Source: an uncultured Asticcacaulis sp. (GTDB lineage Bacteria > Pseudomonadota > Alphaproteobacteria > Caulobacterales > Caulobacteraceae). From it: a stretch of DNA of 7,037 nucleotides. Below the pieces are notes generated by a model, which was given only the letters and a program-made list of their open reading frames with translations, did no database searches and was not told where the DNA came from. A program made the translations under genes and the position numbers. Below, piece after piece: positions 1 through 7,037 of this stretch. The stretch lies in contig CAMLIY010000166.1 in the NCBI GenBank assembly GCA_946480125.1, positions 1 through 7,037 of the forward strand, read 5' to 3'. How positions within the stretch are numbered: position 1 is the first letter of the stretch; each line of letters begins with the position of its first letter.

Positions 1-575
1 ACGTGAAGCAGCTCACCCGCTTTCAGTTCACGCTCGAAGACCATGCCGCCGAACTGCACGAACACCCACCCGTCGCCCTCAAGCTTTTGCATGATGAAAC
101 CTTCCCCGCCGAACAATCCGGTCATGACGCGCTTCTGGAAAGCGATGCCGAGCGAAACCCCTTTGGCCGCGCACAGGAAGGCATCCTTCTGACAGATCAG
201 CCGCCCGCCTATATCAGACAGCTTGATCGGTACGATGGCGCCCGGCACCGGCGCCGAAAAGGCGACGCGCGCCTTGCCATAACCATTGTGGGTGAAGACG
301 GTGGTGAACAGGCTTTCCCCGGTGATCAGCCGCTTGCCGGCGCCCAGTAAGGCGCCCATAAAGCCGCCACCCTGCTGGCCTGAGCCATCACCGAATACGG
401 TGGTCATGCCCATGGCGGCATCTTTCCATACCATGCCGCCGGCCTCGGCGATGGCGCTTTCGCCTGGATCGAGTTCGATCTCGACGAACTGCAATTCCTG
501 GCCCTTGATTTCGAAATCGATATCATCGGCAATGCCTGATTGGCGGTGATGGGTAACGGGCACGGACGGCAGCAT
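1..575 (-). CDS. AIM24 / TIGR00266 (DUF124) family protein, C-terminus cut by window edge
   Basis: This open frame starts at the ATG on the minus strand at 575 and has no stop before the left edge, giving 191 complete codons. The translation is rich in Gly and beta-strand patterns. It shows GQELQFVEIELDPGES, AEAGGMVWKD, FGDGSGQQGGGFMGALLGAG, ESLFTTVFTHNG, GFIMQKLEGDGWVFVHAGG and ERELKAGE, the usual order of segments in the TIGR00266/AIM24 family. Family members are beta-sandwich proteins, often around 220-270 residues, so probably a few dozen C-terminal residues are missing. Their biochemical role in bacteria is not settled, and the yeast relative AIM24 is mitochondrial. No signal peptide or membrane helix is visible; the glycine-rich stretch at residues 64-80 is typical of the family. 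An AGAGAGG Shine-Dalgarno lies about 6 bases before the ATG and supports this start. The gene is divergent from thiC, with about 150 bases before the riboswitch. Family call is confident, function unknown. Confidence 0.85.
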   Translation of the reverse strand, partial: MLPSVPVTHHRQSGIADDIDFEIKGQELQFVEIELDPGESAIAEAGGMVWKDAAMGMTTVFGDGSGQQGGGFMGALLGAGKRLITGESLFTTVFTHNGYGKARVAFSAPVPGAIVPIKLSDIGGRLICQKDAFLCAAKGVSLGIAFQKRVMTGLFGGEGFIMQKLEGDGWVFVQFGGMVFERELKAGELLH

Positions 576-679
576 GGGAACCTCTCTGATGATGGCTATC
601 AAGATGTAGCAACGCCTGAGCCAATGTGAAGAGACTTAGAAAAAGGAAGTGGTTTTGACAGATTACAAATAAGCAAGAC

Positions 680-707
680 TTGACCGGATGGCAGATCAGC
701 CTATGGT
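680..707 (+). promoter_or_regulatory. candidate sigma-70-type promoter of thiC
   Basis: TTGACC (680-685) and TATGGT (702-707) are separated by 16 bases, close to the housekeeping -35/-10 pattern. Transcription would begin around 713-716, just before the first base of the TPP aptamer at 723, where a riboswitch promoter is expected. A second TTGACA at 655-660 is a better -35 hexamer but has no good -10 partner at 16-18 bases. Assignment is by eye only. Confidence 0.45.
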
Positions 708-722
708 CACACCCAGTTTGAG

Positions 723-2736
<2,014 letters not shown>

Positions 2737-3043
2737 CAGGGCGGCTATAACGCGCTTGAGTAATGGGGTGTGGGGTCTGTGACCCCACATCACGCAAACC
2801 ACATAGTTGCGCAGGCAACTTGTAATTTCGCCAGCAATCGTTTATATAGTTTCCATCAACGCCGATATCTCCGGCGGCGCATAGGCTTACGACCCGCGCC
2901 CGGATTGAGTTTTCTCACATTATCCCCGTCGATCACCGCGCATTTATAAGCGGTGCATCCGGCTATTGAATTTCCAATTGCCTAACAAGAAACAGACCGC
3001 CGGAAACATCCAATGGATGAAACCGCCGGCAAAGGACTATTAT
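2737..3043. other. intergenic region with several short hairpins, no convincing gene
   Basis: No ORF here has a good start, ribosome-binding site and protein-like sequence. A 26-codon minus-strand ORF beginning with GTG is too basic and short to support. Besides the thiC hairpin, inverted repeats occur at 2805-2820 (AGTTGC, 4-base loop, GCAACT), 2860-2876 (CGCCG/CGGCG), 2934-2955 (CACCGC, 10-base loop containing TTTATAA, GCGGTG) and 3007-3019 (CATCCA-A-TGGATG). The last lies between two copies of ACCGCCGG just before the Shine-Dalgarno of the next small ORF. The interval probably holds the thiC 3' end plus the promoter and leader of the 46-aa ORF. A small RNA is possible but not shown. Confidence 0.4.
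2769..2789 (+). terminator. hairpin after thiC, probable terminator without a T-run
   Basis: TGTGGGGTC (2769-2777) and GACCCCACA (2781-2789) form a perfect 9-bp stem with a TGT loop, 32 bases after the thiC stop codon. It is GC-rich and well placed to end the thiC transcript. The following bases (TCACGCAAACC) have no T-run, so a textbook intrinsic terminator is not proven. It could instead be a 3'-end stabilising hairpin, or one that works with Rho. Confidence 0.5.
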
Positions 3044-3184
3044 ATGTATACCCAAACCAAAACCCAAACGGCGCATATGCGACCCGACCTGCGTCTCGTG
3101 GCCCGCAAGGCCGACCGCATAGCCCTGCCCGTCGGCTTCAGCCGCCGTGAATTGCAGCGCCTGGTCGCCGACATGATCGACTAA
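3044..3184 (+). CDS. small hypothetical protein, 46 aa
   Basis: I do not recognise this protein. The frame could be opened from a TTG at 2966 or an ATG at 3017, but the ATG at 3044 has a good AAAGGA Shine-Dalgarno (3031-3036) at 7-base spacing and is preferred. The product starts with a Thr/Gln-rich stretch (MYTQTKTQTAH) and has a basic middle (RPDLRLVARKADR). It ends with an amphipathic, helix-like segment (GFSRRELQRLVADMID) closing on acidic residues. No signal peptide, membrane helix or cysteine is present. The C-terminal segment looks protein-like, and third positions in the second half are mostly G or C, both of which support real coding. The 5' leader contains a short palindrome at 3007-3019. 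It ends 4 bases from the stop of the opposing small ORF. It could be a small regulatory or binding protein, but nothing in the sequence fixes a function. Confidence 0.55.
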   Translation: MYTQTKTQTAHMRPDLRLVARKADRIALPVGFSRRELQRLVADMID

Positions 3185-3188
3185 TCAG

Positions 3189-3395
3189 TCATGCGCGGCG
3201 GCGGCCGTGGCTGCGCGGATGCAGGATCATCAGGATGCGCGGCGCTTCGGGATTATGTGCCAGCGGACTGCCGCACTCAGCGTAAAGCCAATCACCCACG
3301 GCAAAAATAAGTGGTTTCAAGCGTTTGCGGATAACCAGTTGCGGGCGAAGCTCACCCTCAAGCTCCACCCAGCAGCAATCGATCAATCTGTCCAT
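3189..3395 (-). CDS. small hypothetical protein, 68 aa
   Basis: I do not recognise this protein. The frame extends upstream to an ATG at 3575 for 128 residues, but that would overlap the phasin-like gene. The ATG at 3395 has a GGTGAG Shine-Dalgarno-like sequence about 7 bases upstream, so I choose it. The product begins MDRLIDCCWVELEGEL, continues with a basic and hydrophobic stretch (RKRLKPLIFAVGDWLYAE), and ends with an Arg-rich tail (HPRSHGRRRA). It has three cysteines and no clear signal peptide; the stretch PLIFAVGDWLY is too short and interrupted for a confident membrane helix. Codon use is mixed in the first half and strongly G/C at third positions in the last 20 codons. The gene is convergent with the 46-aa ORF and divergent from the phasin-like gene. 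It could be a spurious ORF. Confidence 0.42.
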   Translation of the reverse strand: MDRLIDCCWVELEGELRPQLVIRKRLKPLIFAVGDWLYAECGSPLAHNPEAPRILMILHPRSHGRRRA

Positions 3396-3400
3396 ATTTA

Positions 3401-3461
3401 AACTCACCGGGAGAGGCGTTTCCCGCCGGTCCCTTGCGCAAAACCCGCCTTCTGGTGAGTT
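3401..3461. repeat. inverted repeats between the 68-aa ORF and the phasin-like gene
   Basis: AACTCACC (3401-3408) and GGTGAGTT (3454-3461) are a perfect 8-base inverted repeat about 45 bases apart. Inside it, CGGGA (3408-3412) pairs with TCCCG (3421-3425) over an 8-base spacer, and ACCGG (3406-3410) can alternatively pair with CCGGT (3426-3430). The left arm also includes the Shine-Dalgarno-like GGTGAG of the minus-strand 68-aa ORF. The repeats could form leader structure or an operator, and no protein family can be named. Confidence 0.35.
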
Positions 3462-3516
3462 GTCTTTACTGTTCAATGTTTGTTCTGAAATCCGACTGGC
3501 TGTCAATTCACAAGTT

Positions 3517-3544
3517 TTGACGTTCGGCATGGCTTTCTTATGCC
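3517..3544 (+). promoter_or_regulatory. candidate promoter of the phasin-like gene
   Basis: TTGACG (3517-3522) and TATGCC (3539-3544) are separated by 16 bases. The -35 matches well; the -10 matches only partly. Transcription would start near 3550, leaving a leader of about 15 bases before the ATG at 3565. That fits the weak ribosome-binding site seen there. Confidence 0.3.
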
Positions 3545-3564
3545 GCACCAGGCTTTCTGGTACC

Positions 3565-4047
3565 ATGACACGCAAATCCGCCTACCTGAACCCCTTCTCC
3601 CTGTGGACCGACCTGGCCATGCAGACCACCGGCATGATGCTGGCCTCGGCGGAGGTCATCGGCCACCGCACGAGCCGCATGGCGCAGTCGTCCTTTCCAC
3701 CGAGCGCAAAGGATGCCGCCGAGTTCACCCTGATGGGACAGGAGAAGATGGAGGCGGCCACGGAATCGATGCAGGCCGCGACTCTGTCTATGATGGCTTT
3801 CAGCCCCTTCGCAGCTATGAAGGTGTTCAATGAGATGGCGACTGTCCAGGCCGACCTGTTCCATCTCGCTACCAGTTCCAGCCTGCCAATGGCGATGTCC
3901 CGCCAGCAGACGCTTGGCCGTTCGTGGGCAAAGGCTGCCAAAAGCGCCGTCAGCCTGTCCGACCAGACCGCCAATGGCGCACTTGATACCCTCAAGCCGA
4001 TCCATTCGCGCGCCACGGCCAACGCCAAGCGGCTGGGCAAGCATTGA
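3565..4047 (+). CDS. phasin-like protein (polyhydroxyalkanoate granule-associated type)
   Basis: This 160-residue, Ala/Met-rich, largely helical protein has no signal peptide. The segment MQTTGMMLASAEVIGHRTSR, followed by GQEKMEAATESMQAATLSMM, resembles small alphaproteobacterial phasins. These coat polyhydroxyalkanoate granules in the cytoplasm and influence granule size and number. Amphipathic helices without catalytic motifs, and a basic C-terminus (ATANAKRLGKH), fit that role. The frame is open from 3325, but those upstream 80 residues do not look like coding sequence and overlap the opposing small ORF. The ATG at 3565 gives a typical length, although its ribosome-binding site is weak (only AGG about 12 bases upstream). 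The ATG at 3529, adding 12 residues, is an alternative. It lies 81 bases upstream of the HAD gene and could be co-transcribed with it. No PHA synthase or depolymerase is nearby. The family call rests on sequence style and is moderately sure. Confidence 0.68.
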   Translation: MTRKSAYLNPFSLWTDLAMQTTGMMLASAEVIGHRTSRMAQSSFPPSAKDAAEFTLMGQEKMEAATESMQAATLSMMAFSPFAAMKVFNEMATVQADLFHLATSSSLPMAMSRQQTLGRSWAKAAKSAVSLSDQTANGALDTLKPIHSRATANAKRLGKH

Positions 4048-4095
4048 CCTTAATCGTAATTCGGCCTTTCCCTGATTGCATGTAGCCGATAAGGA

Positions 4096-4112
4096 AGACA
4101 GAAAGTCTGTCT
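4096..4112 (+). other. 7-bp hairpin between phasin-like and HAD genes
   Basis: AGACAGA (4096-4102) and TCTGTCT (4106-4112) form a perfect stem with an AAG loop. It sits 48 bases after the phasin-like stop and 16 bases before the HAD start. It immediately precedes GAGG, the nearest possible Shine-Dalgarno. There is no T-run, so it may be leader structure or a weak attenuator rather than a terminator. Confidence 0.4.
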
Positions 4113-4128
4113 GAGGTTAATTGAGTCA

Positions 4129-5025
4129 ATGTCTTATCCTGAACGTCTGAGCGGCCCCATTCTTCTAAATGGTCTGGCCGACATTGCCGAAAATTACGAT
4201 GCCGTTTTCTGCGATATCTGGGGCGTCATCCATAACGGGCGCCAGCATTTCCCGACCGCTTATGAAGCTTTGCGCGAATTCAGGGCCACGCATGGCCCCG
4301 TGATCCTGATTTCCAATTCGCCACGGCCGCGCGATAACCTGATCGAACAGCTTGCCAGCCTCGGCATACTTTCAGATGGTTTCTCCGATGTGGTCTCTTC
4401 CGGTGACGCCACGCGCGAATATCTGAAGAAATTCGCGCCGCAGGGCCCAGCCTGGAAGCTCGGCCCTGAACGCGACAATGTCATTTATGAAGGCATCGAG
4501 ATCGACTTCAACGGCACACCCGAAACGGCCGCCTTTATTTCCTGCACGGGGCCGTTCGACGACGAAAACGACACGCTTGAGCAGTATGAACATGCCTTTA
4601 CCATCGCCGCCCATCGCAAGATCGTCATGATCTGCGCCAATCCGGACAAGGTGGTGCAGCGCGGCGACAAGATCATCATGTGCGCCGGCTCGCTGGCCGA
4701 TCTCTATGCTTCGCTAGGCGGTCCGGTCATCATGGCCGGCAAACCCTACGCGCCGATCTATGAACTGTGCTACCAGGCGCTGGAAAAGATCACCGGCAAG
4801 CCGCATGACAAGTCTCGCATCCTGGCCATTGGTGACGGCCTGCCGACCGATGTATTGGGCGCTAACGGCCAGGGACTCGACCTGTTGTTCATCGCCGCCG
4901 GTATCCACGCCGCTGAAGCCACCAATGCCGAAGGCGTCCTTGATCCGCTTCTGCTCAAGGCCGTGCTCGATACGCAGATGGCCAATGCCAAATATGTCGC
5001 GGACGCCTTGCGCTGGAAAGCTTAA
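4129..5025 (+). CDS. TIGR01459-type HAD superfamily (class IIA) hydrolase
   Basis: This 298-residue cytoplasmic protein has the HAD motifs of the class IIA group (NagD/phosphoglycolate-phosphatase-like). Motif I is CDIWGVIHNG with nucleophile D29, motif II is LISNSPRP with S62, motif III is AGKPYAPIY with K205, and motif IV is IGDGLPTDVLGAN with D236 and D241. The cap lies between motifs II and III, as expected for class IIA, and the length is normal. The residue two after the nucleophile is Trp31, not the usual general-acid Asp. The TIGR01459 subgroup commonly has this W, so turnover may differ from typical phosphatases. The physiological substrate is unknown; sugar phosphates or small phosphoesters are only a guess. 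The ATG at 4129 begins right before the conserved N-terminus (LSGPILLNGL), though its Shine-Dalgarno is poor. TGAGG lies 12 bases upstream, just behind a small hairpin. The stop codon overlaps that of the convergent GNAT gene. Confidence 0.9.
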   Translation: MSYPERLSGPILLNGLADIAENYDAVFCDIWGVIHNGRQHFPTAYEALREFRATHGPVILISNSPRPRDNLIEQLASLGILSDGFSDVVSSGDATREYLKKFAPQGPAWKLGPERDNVIYEGIEIDFNGTPETAAFISCTGPFDDENDTLEQYEHAFTIAAHRKIVMICANPDKVVQRGDKIIMCAGSLADLYASLGGPVIMAGKPYAPIYELCYQALEKITGKPHDKSRILAIGDGLPTDVLGANGQGLDLLFIAAGIHAAEATNAEGVLDPLLLKAVLDTQMANAKYVADALRWKA

Positions 5026-5480
5026 AGTCCTTTTCGGTAAACGATGAAGCCTGAGCGTTGCGCGATTTTATCGTAAAGCTTTTGCGCCGTGTGATTGGTC
5101 ATGTGCGTATGCCAATAGACCCGTGTGGTGCCGGCCTGTTTGGCCGCATCATATACGGCCTCAATCAGACGGCGCGCGATTCCCTGCCCGCGATGCACTT
5201 CCAAGGTGAAAAGGTCGTGCAGGTAACAGCTCATCTCTATAGCCGAGGTCGAATAGTGGAAGAGATGATGTGCTAGGCCGACGACCATGCCCTCCTTTAC
5301 AGCCACCGTGGCGGCCATGGGTTCGGCGGGATCGAGAAAACGCGCCCAGGTCGTTTCCGTGACGACATCCGGCAGGACCGTAGCGCCTGAACGGCCATAA
5401 AAGGCGTTATAGGCCAGCCAGAGCGGCAGCCACTGCGCATAGTCTTCCGGCACGACCGGACGGATGAGAAGATCGGACAT
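5022..5480 (-). CDS. GNAT family N-acetyltransferase
   Basis: This 152-residue protein has the GNAT fold of acetyl-CoA-dependent N-acetyltransferases. The N-terminal strand and helix are LLIRPVVPEDYAQWLPLW. Strand 4 (YLHDLFTLEV) leads into the pyrophosphate-binding loop R97-G98-Q99-G100-I101-A102, matching R/Q-x-x-G-x-G/A. A helix (RRLIEAVYDAAKQAG), the strand RVYWHTH and then N129-x4-KLYDKI follow as in motif B, and the length is normal for the family. The substrate cannot be told from sequence. The ATG at 5480 is the only sensible start because an in-frame TGA lies three codons upstream. AAGGG directly abuts the ATG and GAGGG is about 14 bases away, so the ribosome-binding site spacing is unusual. 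The gene begins only 30 bases behind the terminator at 5511-5547, and its stop overlaps that of the convergent HAD gene. Confidence 0.9.
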   Translation of the reverse strand: MSDLLIRPVVPEDYAQWLPLWLAYNAFYGRSGATVLPDVVTETTWARFLDPAEPMAATVAVKEGMVVGLAHHLFHYSTSAIEMSCYLHDLFTLEVHRGQGIARRLIEAVYDAAKQAGTTRVYWHTHMTNHTAQKLYDKIAQRSGFIVYRKGL

Positions 5481-5510
5481 CCCTTGTCATAACACCCTCG
5501 GCTGAAAAGC

Positions 5511-5547
5511 AAAACGCCCGACGACCATTCCGGCCATCGGGCGTTTT
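5511..5547 (-). terminator. intrinsic terminator after cheY-cheZ, nearly symmetrical
   Basis: AAAACGCCCGA (5511-5521) and TCGGGCGTTTT (5537-5547) form a perfect 11-bp stem around a 15-base loop. Read on the minus strand it is a GC-rich stem ending in TTTTGCTTTTC, a good intrinsic terminator 58 bases after the cheZ stop. Read on the plus strand it ends in GTTTTCAC, so it may also stop transcripts that read from the HAD gene through the antisense strand of the GNAT gene. Confidence 0.85.
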
Positions 5548-5605
5548 CACCATCACAAATGTCTTGTCATCAGCGTCTTGGCGCGCTTCGTGACCGCTTT
5601 GCTTA

Positions 5606-6565
5606 TCAGTCGAACAGGGCGTCGATATCGTCCTGCGAATTGGTCTTGCCCATGTCTTCCGCGGGGATATCGAACATCGAATCGATATCGGCCTGCGAAT
5701 TGCTTTCAGCCTCCGGTGCGACAGGCGCTGCGGCCTGAGGCGCAGGTTTTGGAGCCGGCGCGGCGGCTACGGGTGCGGGTGCGGGTTTCGGCGGCTGCGC
5801 AGGGGCTGGTTTGGGTTCCGGCGCTTTGGCGGCAGGTGGCGGTGCCGCGGGAGCCTTTGCGGCCAGGGCATCCGGCTTTACAGGAGCTTCATAAGCCGGA
5901 ACTTCATCGAAACCGGAATCAAACATGGCGTCGATGGCGTCTTGCTTGGTTTCAGGGCCGCCGATTGCCGGACCATTGAGCAACAGGTCGTGGCGGCGCT
6001 TTTCTTCGGCCGTCATTTCCTGCGGTGTCGAATCCTCAACCCCCAGGGTATTAGCCAGCTTACCGACGCGCTCCTCGATCTGCTTGAGCACATTGACGAC
6101 CTTGGACACGCGCTGGCCGGTGATGTCCTGGAACGAACAGGCTTCGAAAATCTTCATGACCTCGTCATCGACCGCCGCCTTATAGGCGCCGGCGTCACCG
6201 CCGAACTGGTCGATCGAGAAGCCCATCATGGCCTCCGCCGAGTTCATGATATTGTGGGTGGCGTTTTCGGTATCGCGGGTGATGGCTTCGAGTTCCGCGC
6301 CCGCTGTCGGGATGCGATCCTGCGAAATGTCGTGAGGACGCATTTCGCGGATTTCTTCTTTTGCCTTGGCGATATAGCCGGCAATGACACTGAATTCTTC
6401 CGAACGGCGCTTGTCGAGTTGCTGGAAGAAGCCGCGCATCAGGGCCACAAGCGCCTCGGACTGCTGCATCAGATTGATGAGCTTGGGCTCAAGCTCGCCG
6501 ACCATGGCGGGATCAAACCCGTCCGGCGCGTAACCTTCGTCTGATTTTGATGCTGGCAGAGCCAT
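5606..6565 (-). CDS. cheZ: CheZ-type CheY-P phosphatase with long Pro/Ala-rich tail
   Basis: The protein has 319 residues, longer than the roughly 215-250 of typical CheZ. Residues about 20-175 are helical. They carry the CheZ signature FQDITGQRVSKVV with catalytic pair D147 and Q151 (D-x3-Q), equivalent to the Asp/Gln pair of E. coli CheZ. Its role is to speed dephosphorylation of CheY-P in the cytoplasm and so set the flagellar switching signal. Residues about 228-288 form a Pro/Ala/Lys-rich flexible linker. Three similar short motifs occur in the tail: KQDAIDAMFD (207-216), SQADIDSMFD (290-299) and SQDDIDALFD (310-319, the very C-terminus). They resemble the CheY-binding peptide of FliM and the C-terminal CheY-binding helix of CheZ. 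The ATG at 6565 has TAGGA about 6 bases upstream. The gene follows cheY by 57 bases, probably in one transcript ending at the terminator at 5511-5547. Confidence 0.88.
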   Translation of the reverse strand: MALPASKSDEGYAPDGFDPAMVGELEPKLINLMQQSEALVALMRGFFQQLDKRRSEEFSVIAGYIAKAKEEIREMRPHDISQDRIPTAGAELEAITRDTENATHNIMNSAEAMMGFSIDQFGGDAGAYKAAVDDEVMKIFEACSFQDITGQRVSKVVNVLKQIEERVGKLANTLGVEDSTPQEMTAEEKRRHDLLLNGPAIGGPETKQDAIDAMFDSGFDEVPAYEAPVKPDALAAKAPAAPPPAAKAPEPKPAPAQPPKPAPAPVAAAPAPKPAPQAAAPVAPEAESNSQADIDSMFDIPAEDMGKTNSQDDIDALFD

Positions 6566-6622
6566 GTTAATCCTACTTATTAGACAAAGACGTTTCTTGG
6601 GAGACGGCTTAAACGCGCCAGT

Positions 6623-7009
6623 TTAGAAATCACCGAGAACGGCGGTGATCTTTTGTTTCAGAGTCGCTGCATTGAAAGGTTTAACAATGTAATTGTTAAC
6701 ACCGGCTTTCTTGGCCGCGATGACGTTTTCCGTCTTGCTTTCGGCGGTGACCATGATGAACGGTGTGCGTCTCAGGCCATCGTCAGCGCGGACCTTGAGC
6801 AACAGTTCGTAGCCCGTCATCGGTTCCATGTTCCAGTCGGAAATGACCAGGCCGTAGGAACTTTTCTTCATCTTTTCGAGCGCTTCGGTACCGTCCGAAG
6901 CTTCCTCAACATTTTCAAATCCTAACTGCTTCAGCAGATTGGAAATGATCCGCAGCATGGTCTTGTAATCATCAACTACCAAGACCGGCATGGACATATC
7001 GATGGCCAT
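6623..7009 (-). CDS. cheY: CheY-type single-domain response regulator
   Basis: This 129-residue receiver domain has no output domain. Key residues are the acidic pocket D13-D14 (VLVVDDYKTM), phosphorylation site D58 (ISDWNMEPMTG), T88 (MVTAE), Y107 and K110 (NNYIVKPF). W59, N60 and E90 match E. coli CheY W58, N59 and E89, with Y107 and K110 at the Y106 and K109 positions. This is therefore a true CheY type, phosphorylated by a CheA kinase and acting on the flagellar switch or another effector. The frame is open to a GTG at 7021, but the ATG at 7009 has an AGTGGGG ribosome-binding site about 6 bases upstream and is preferred. Another ATG at 6997 would trim four residues but has no ribosome-binding site. 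The gene directly precedes the CheZ-type phosphatase gene, which fits a matched regulator and phosphatase. No cheA, cheW or receptor gene is visible here, and the promoter lies at or beyond the right edge. Confidence 0.93.
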   Translation of the reverse strand: MAIDMSMPVLVVDDYKTMLRIISNLLKQLGFENVEEASDGTEALEKMKKSSYGLVISDWNMEPMTGYELLLKVRADDGLRRTPFIMVTAESKTENVIAAKKAGVNNYIVKPFNAATLKQKITAVLGDF

Positions 7010-7037
7010 GTAACGCCCCACTTTTTCTAAGCGAGCC

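Noticed and set aside
3..549. Plus-strand ORFs in the first 550 bases
   Set aside because: They are shadows of the minus-strand AIM24-family frame, which has clear family segments and a ribosome-binding site.
2966..3043. TTG at 2966 or ATG at 3017 as start of the 46-aa ORF
   Set aside because: Neither has a convincing Shine-Dalgarno, and the extra residues come from the repeat and hairpin sequence; the ATG at 3044 has AAAGGA at 7-base spacing.
3044..3395. Toxin-antitoxin pair formed by the two small ORFs
   Set aside because: They are convergent rather than an operon, and neither shows a recognisable toxin or DNA-binding antitoxin motif.
3325..3564. N-terminal extension of the phasin-like protein to 240 residues
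   Set aside because: The extra 80 residues are Ser/Arg-rich and not protein-like, and they overlap the opposing small ORF and its control region.
5690..5890. Low-complexity GC-rich tract as a DNA repeat or mobile element
   Set aside because: It encodes the Pro/Ala/Lys-rich linker of the CheZ-type protein in frame and has no exact tandem unit or terminal repeats.
5942..6544. 200-residue plus-strand ORF opposite cheZ
   Set aside because: It is a reverse-frame shadow of cheZ, whose catalytic motif and ribosome-binding site are clear.

Overview
The window looks like chromosomal DNA from an alphaproteobacterium, most likely of the Caulobacter/Asticcacaulis group. It is moderately GC-rich with G/C-biased third codon positions. 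The CheY, CheZ, phasin-like and ThiC proteins all read like proteins of that group. The organism assignment is inference from protein style, not from a marker gene.

Layout: (1) Positions 1-575, minus strand, hold the N-terminal 191 codons of an AIM24/TIGR00266-family protein that runs off the left edge. (2) Positions 576-885 form a divergent control region containing a thiC promoter candidate, a clear TPP (THI-box) riboswitch at 723-805 and a hairpin over the thiC Shine-Dalgarno at 858-879. (3) thiC occupies 886-2736. (4) Positions 2737-3043 hold no convincing gene but contain several short hairpins, one of them a likely thiC terminator. (5) Two small unrecognised ORFs lie tail to tail: 46 aa on the plus strand (3044-3184) and 68 aa on the minus strand (3189-3395). 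(6) A phasin-like gene (3565-4047) is followed by a HAD class IIA hydrolase (4129-5025). (7) The HAD gene converges on a GNAT acetyltransferase (5022-5480, minus), and their stop codons overlap in one TTAA. (8) A near-symmetrical terminator (5511-5547) separates this from a minus-strand chemotaxis pair: cheY (6623-7009) followed by a cheZ-type phosphatase gene (5606-6565).

How the parts work together: thiC is a self-contained regulatory unit. TPP would bind the leader, and the sequence suggests control of translation initiation by hiding the Shine-Dalgarno. The cheY-cheZ pair is a signalling unit in which the second protein should dephosphorylate the first. No other che or fla genes are visible in the window. 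The remaining genes appear to be single housekeeping or accessory genes without a shared pathway.

Most of the window is ordinary core genome, and I found no clear undescribed multi-gene system. The points most worth a second look are the three copies of a FliM/CheZ-like CheY-binding motif in the extended C-terminal tail of the CheZ-type protein, the thiC riboswitch expression platform, the structured 2737-3043 interval with its neighbouring small ORFs, and the tight HAD/GNAT/terminator junction.
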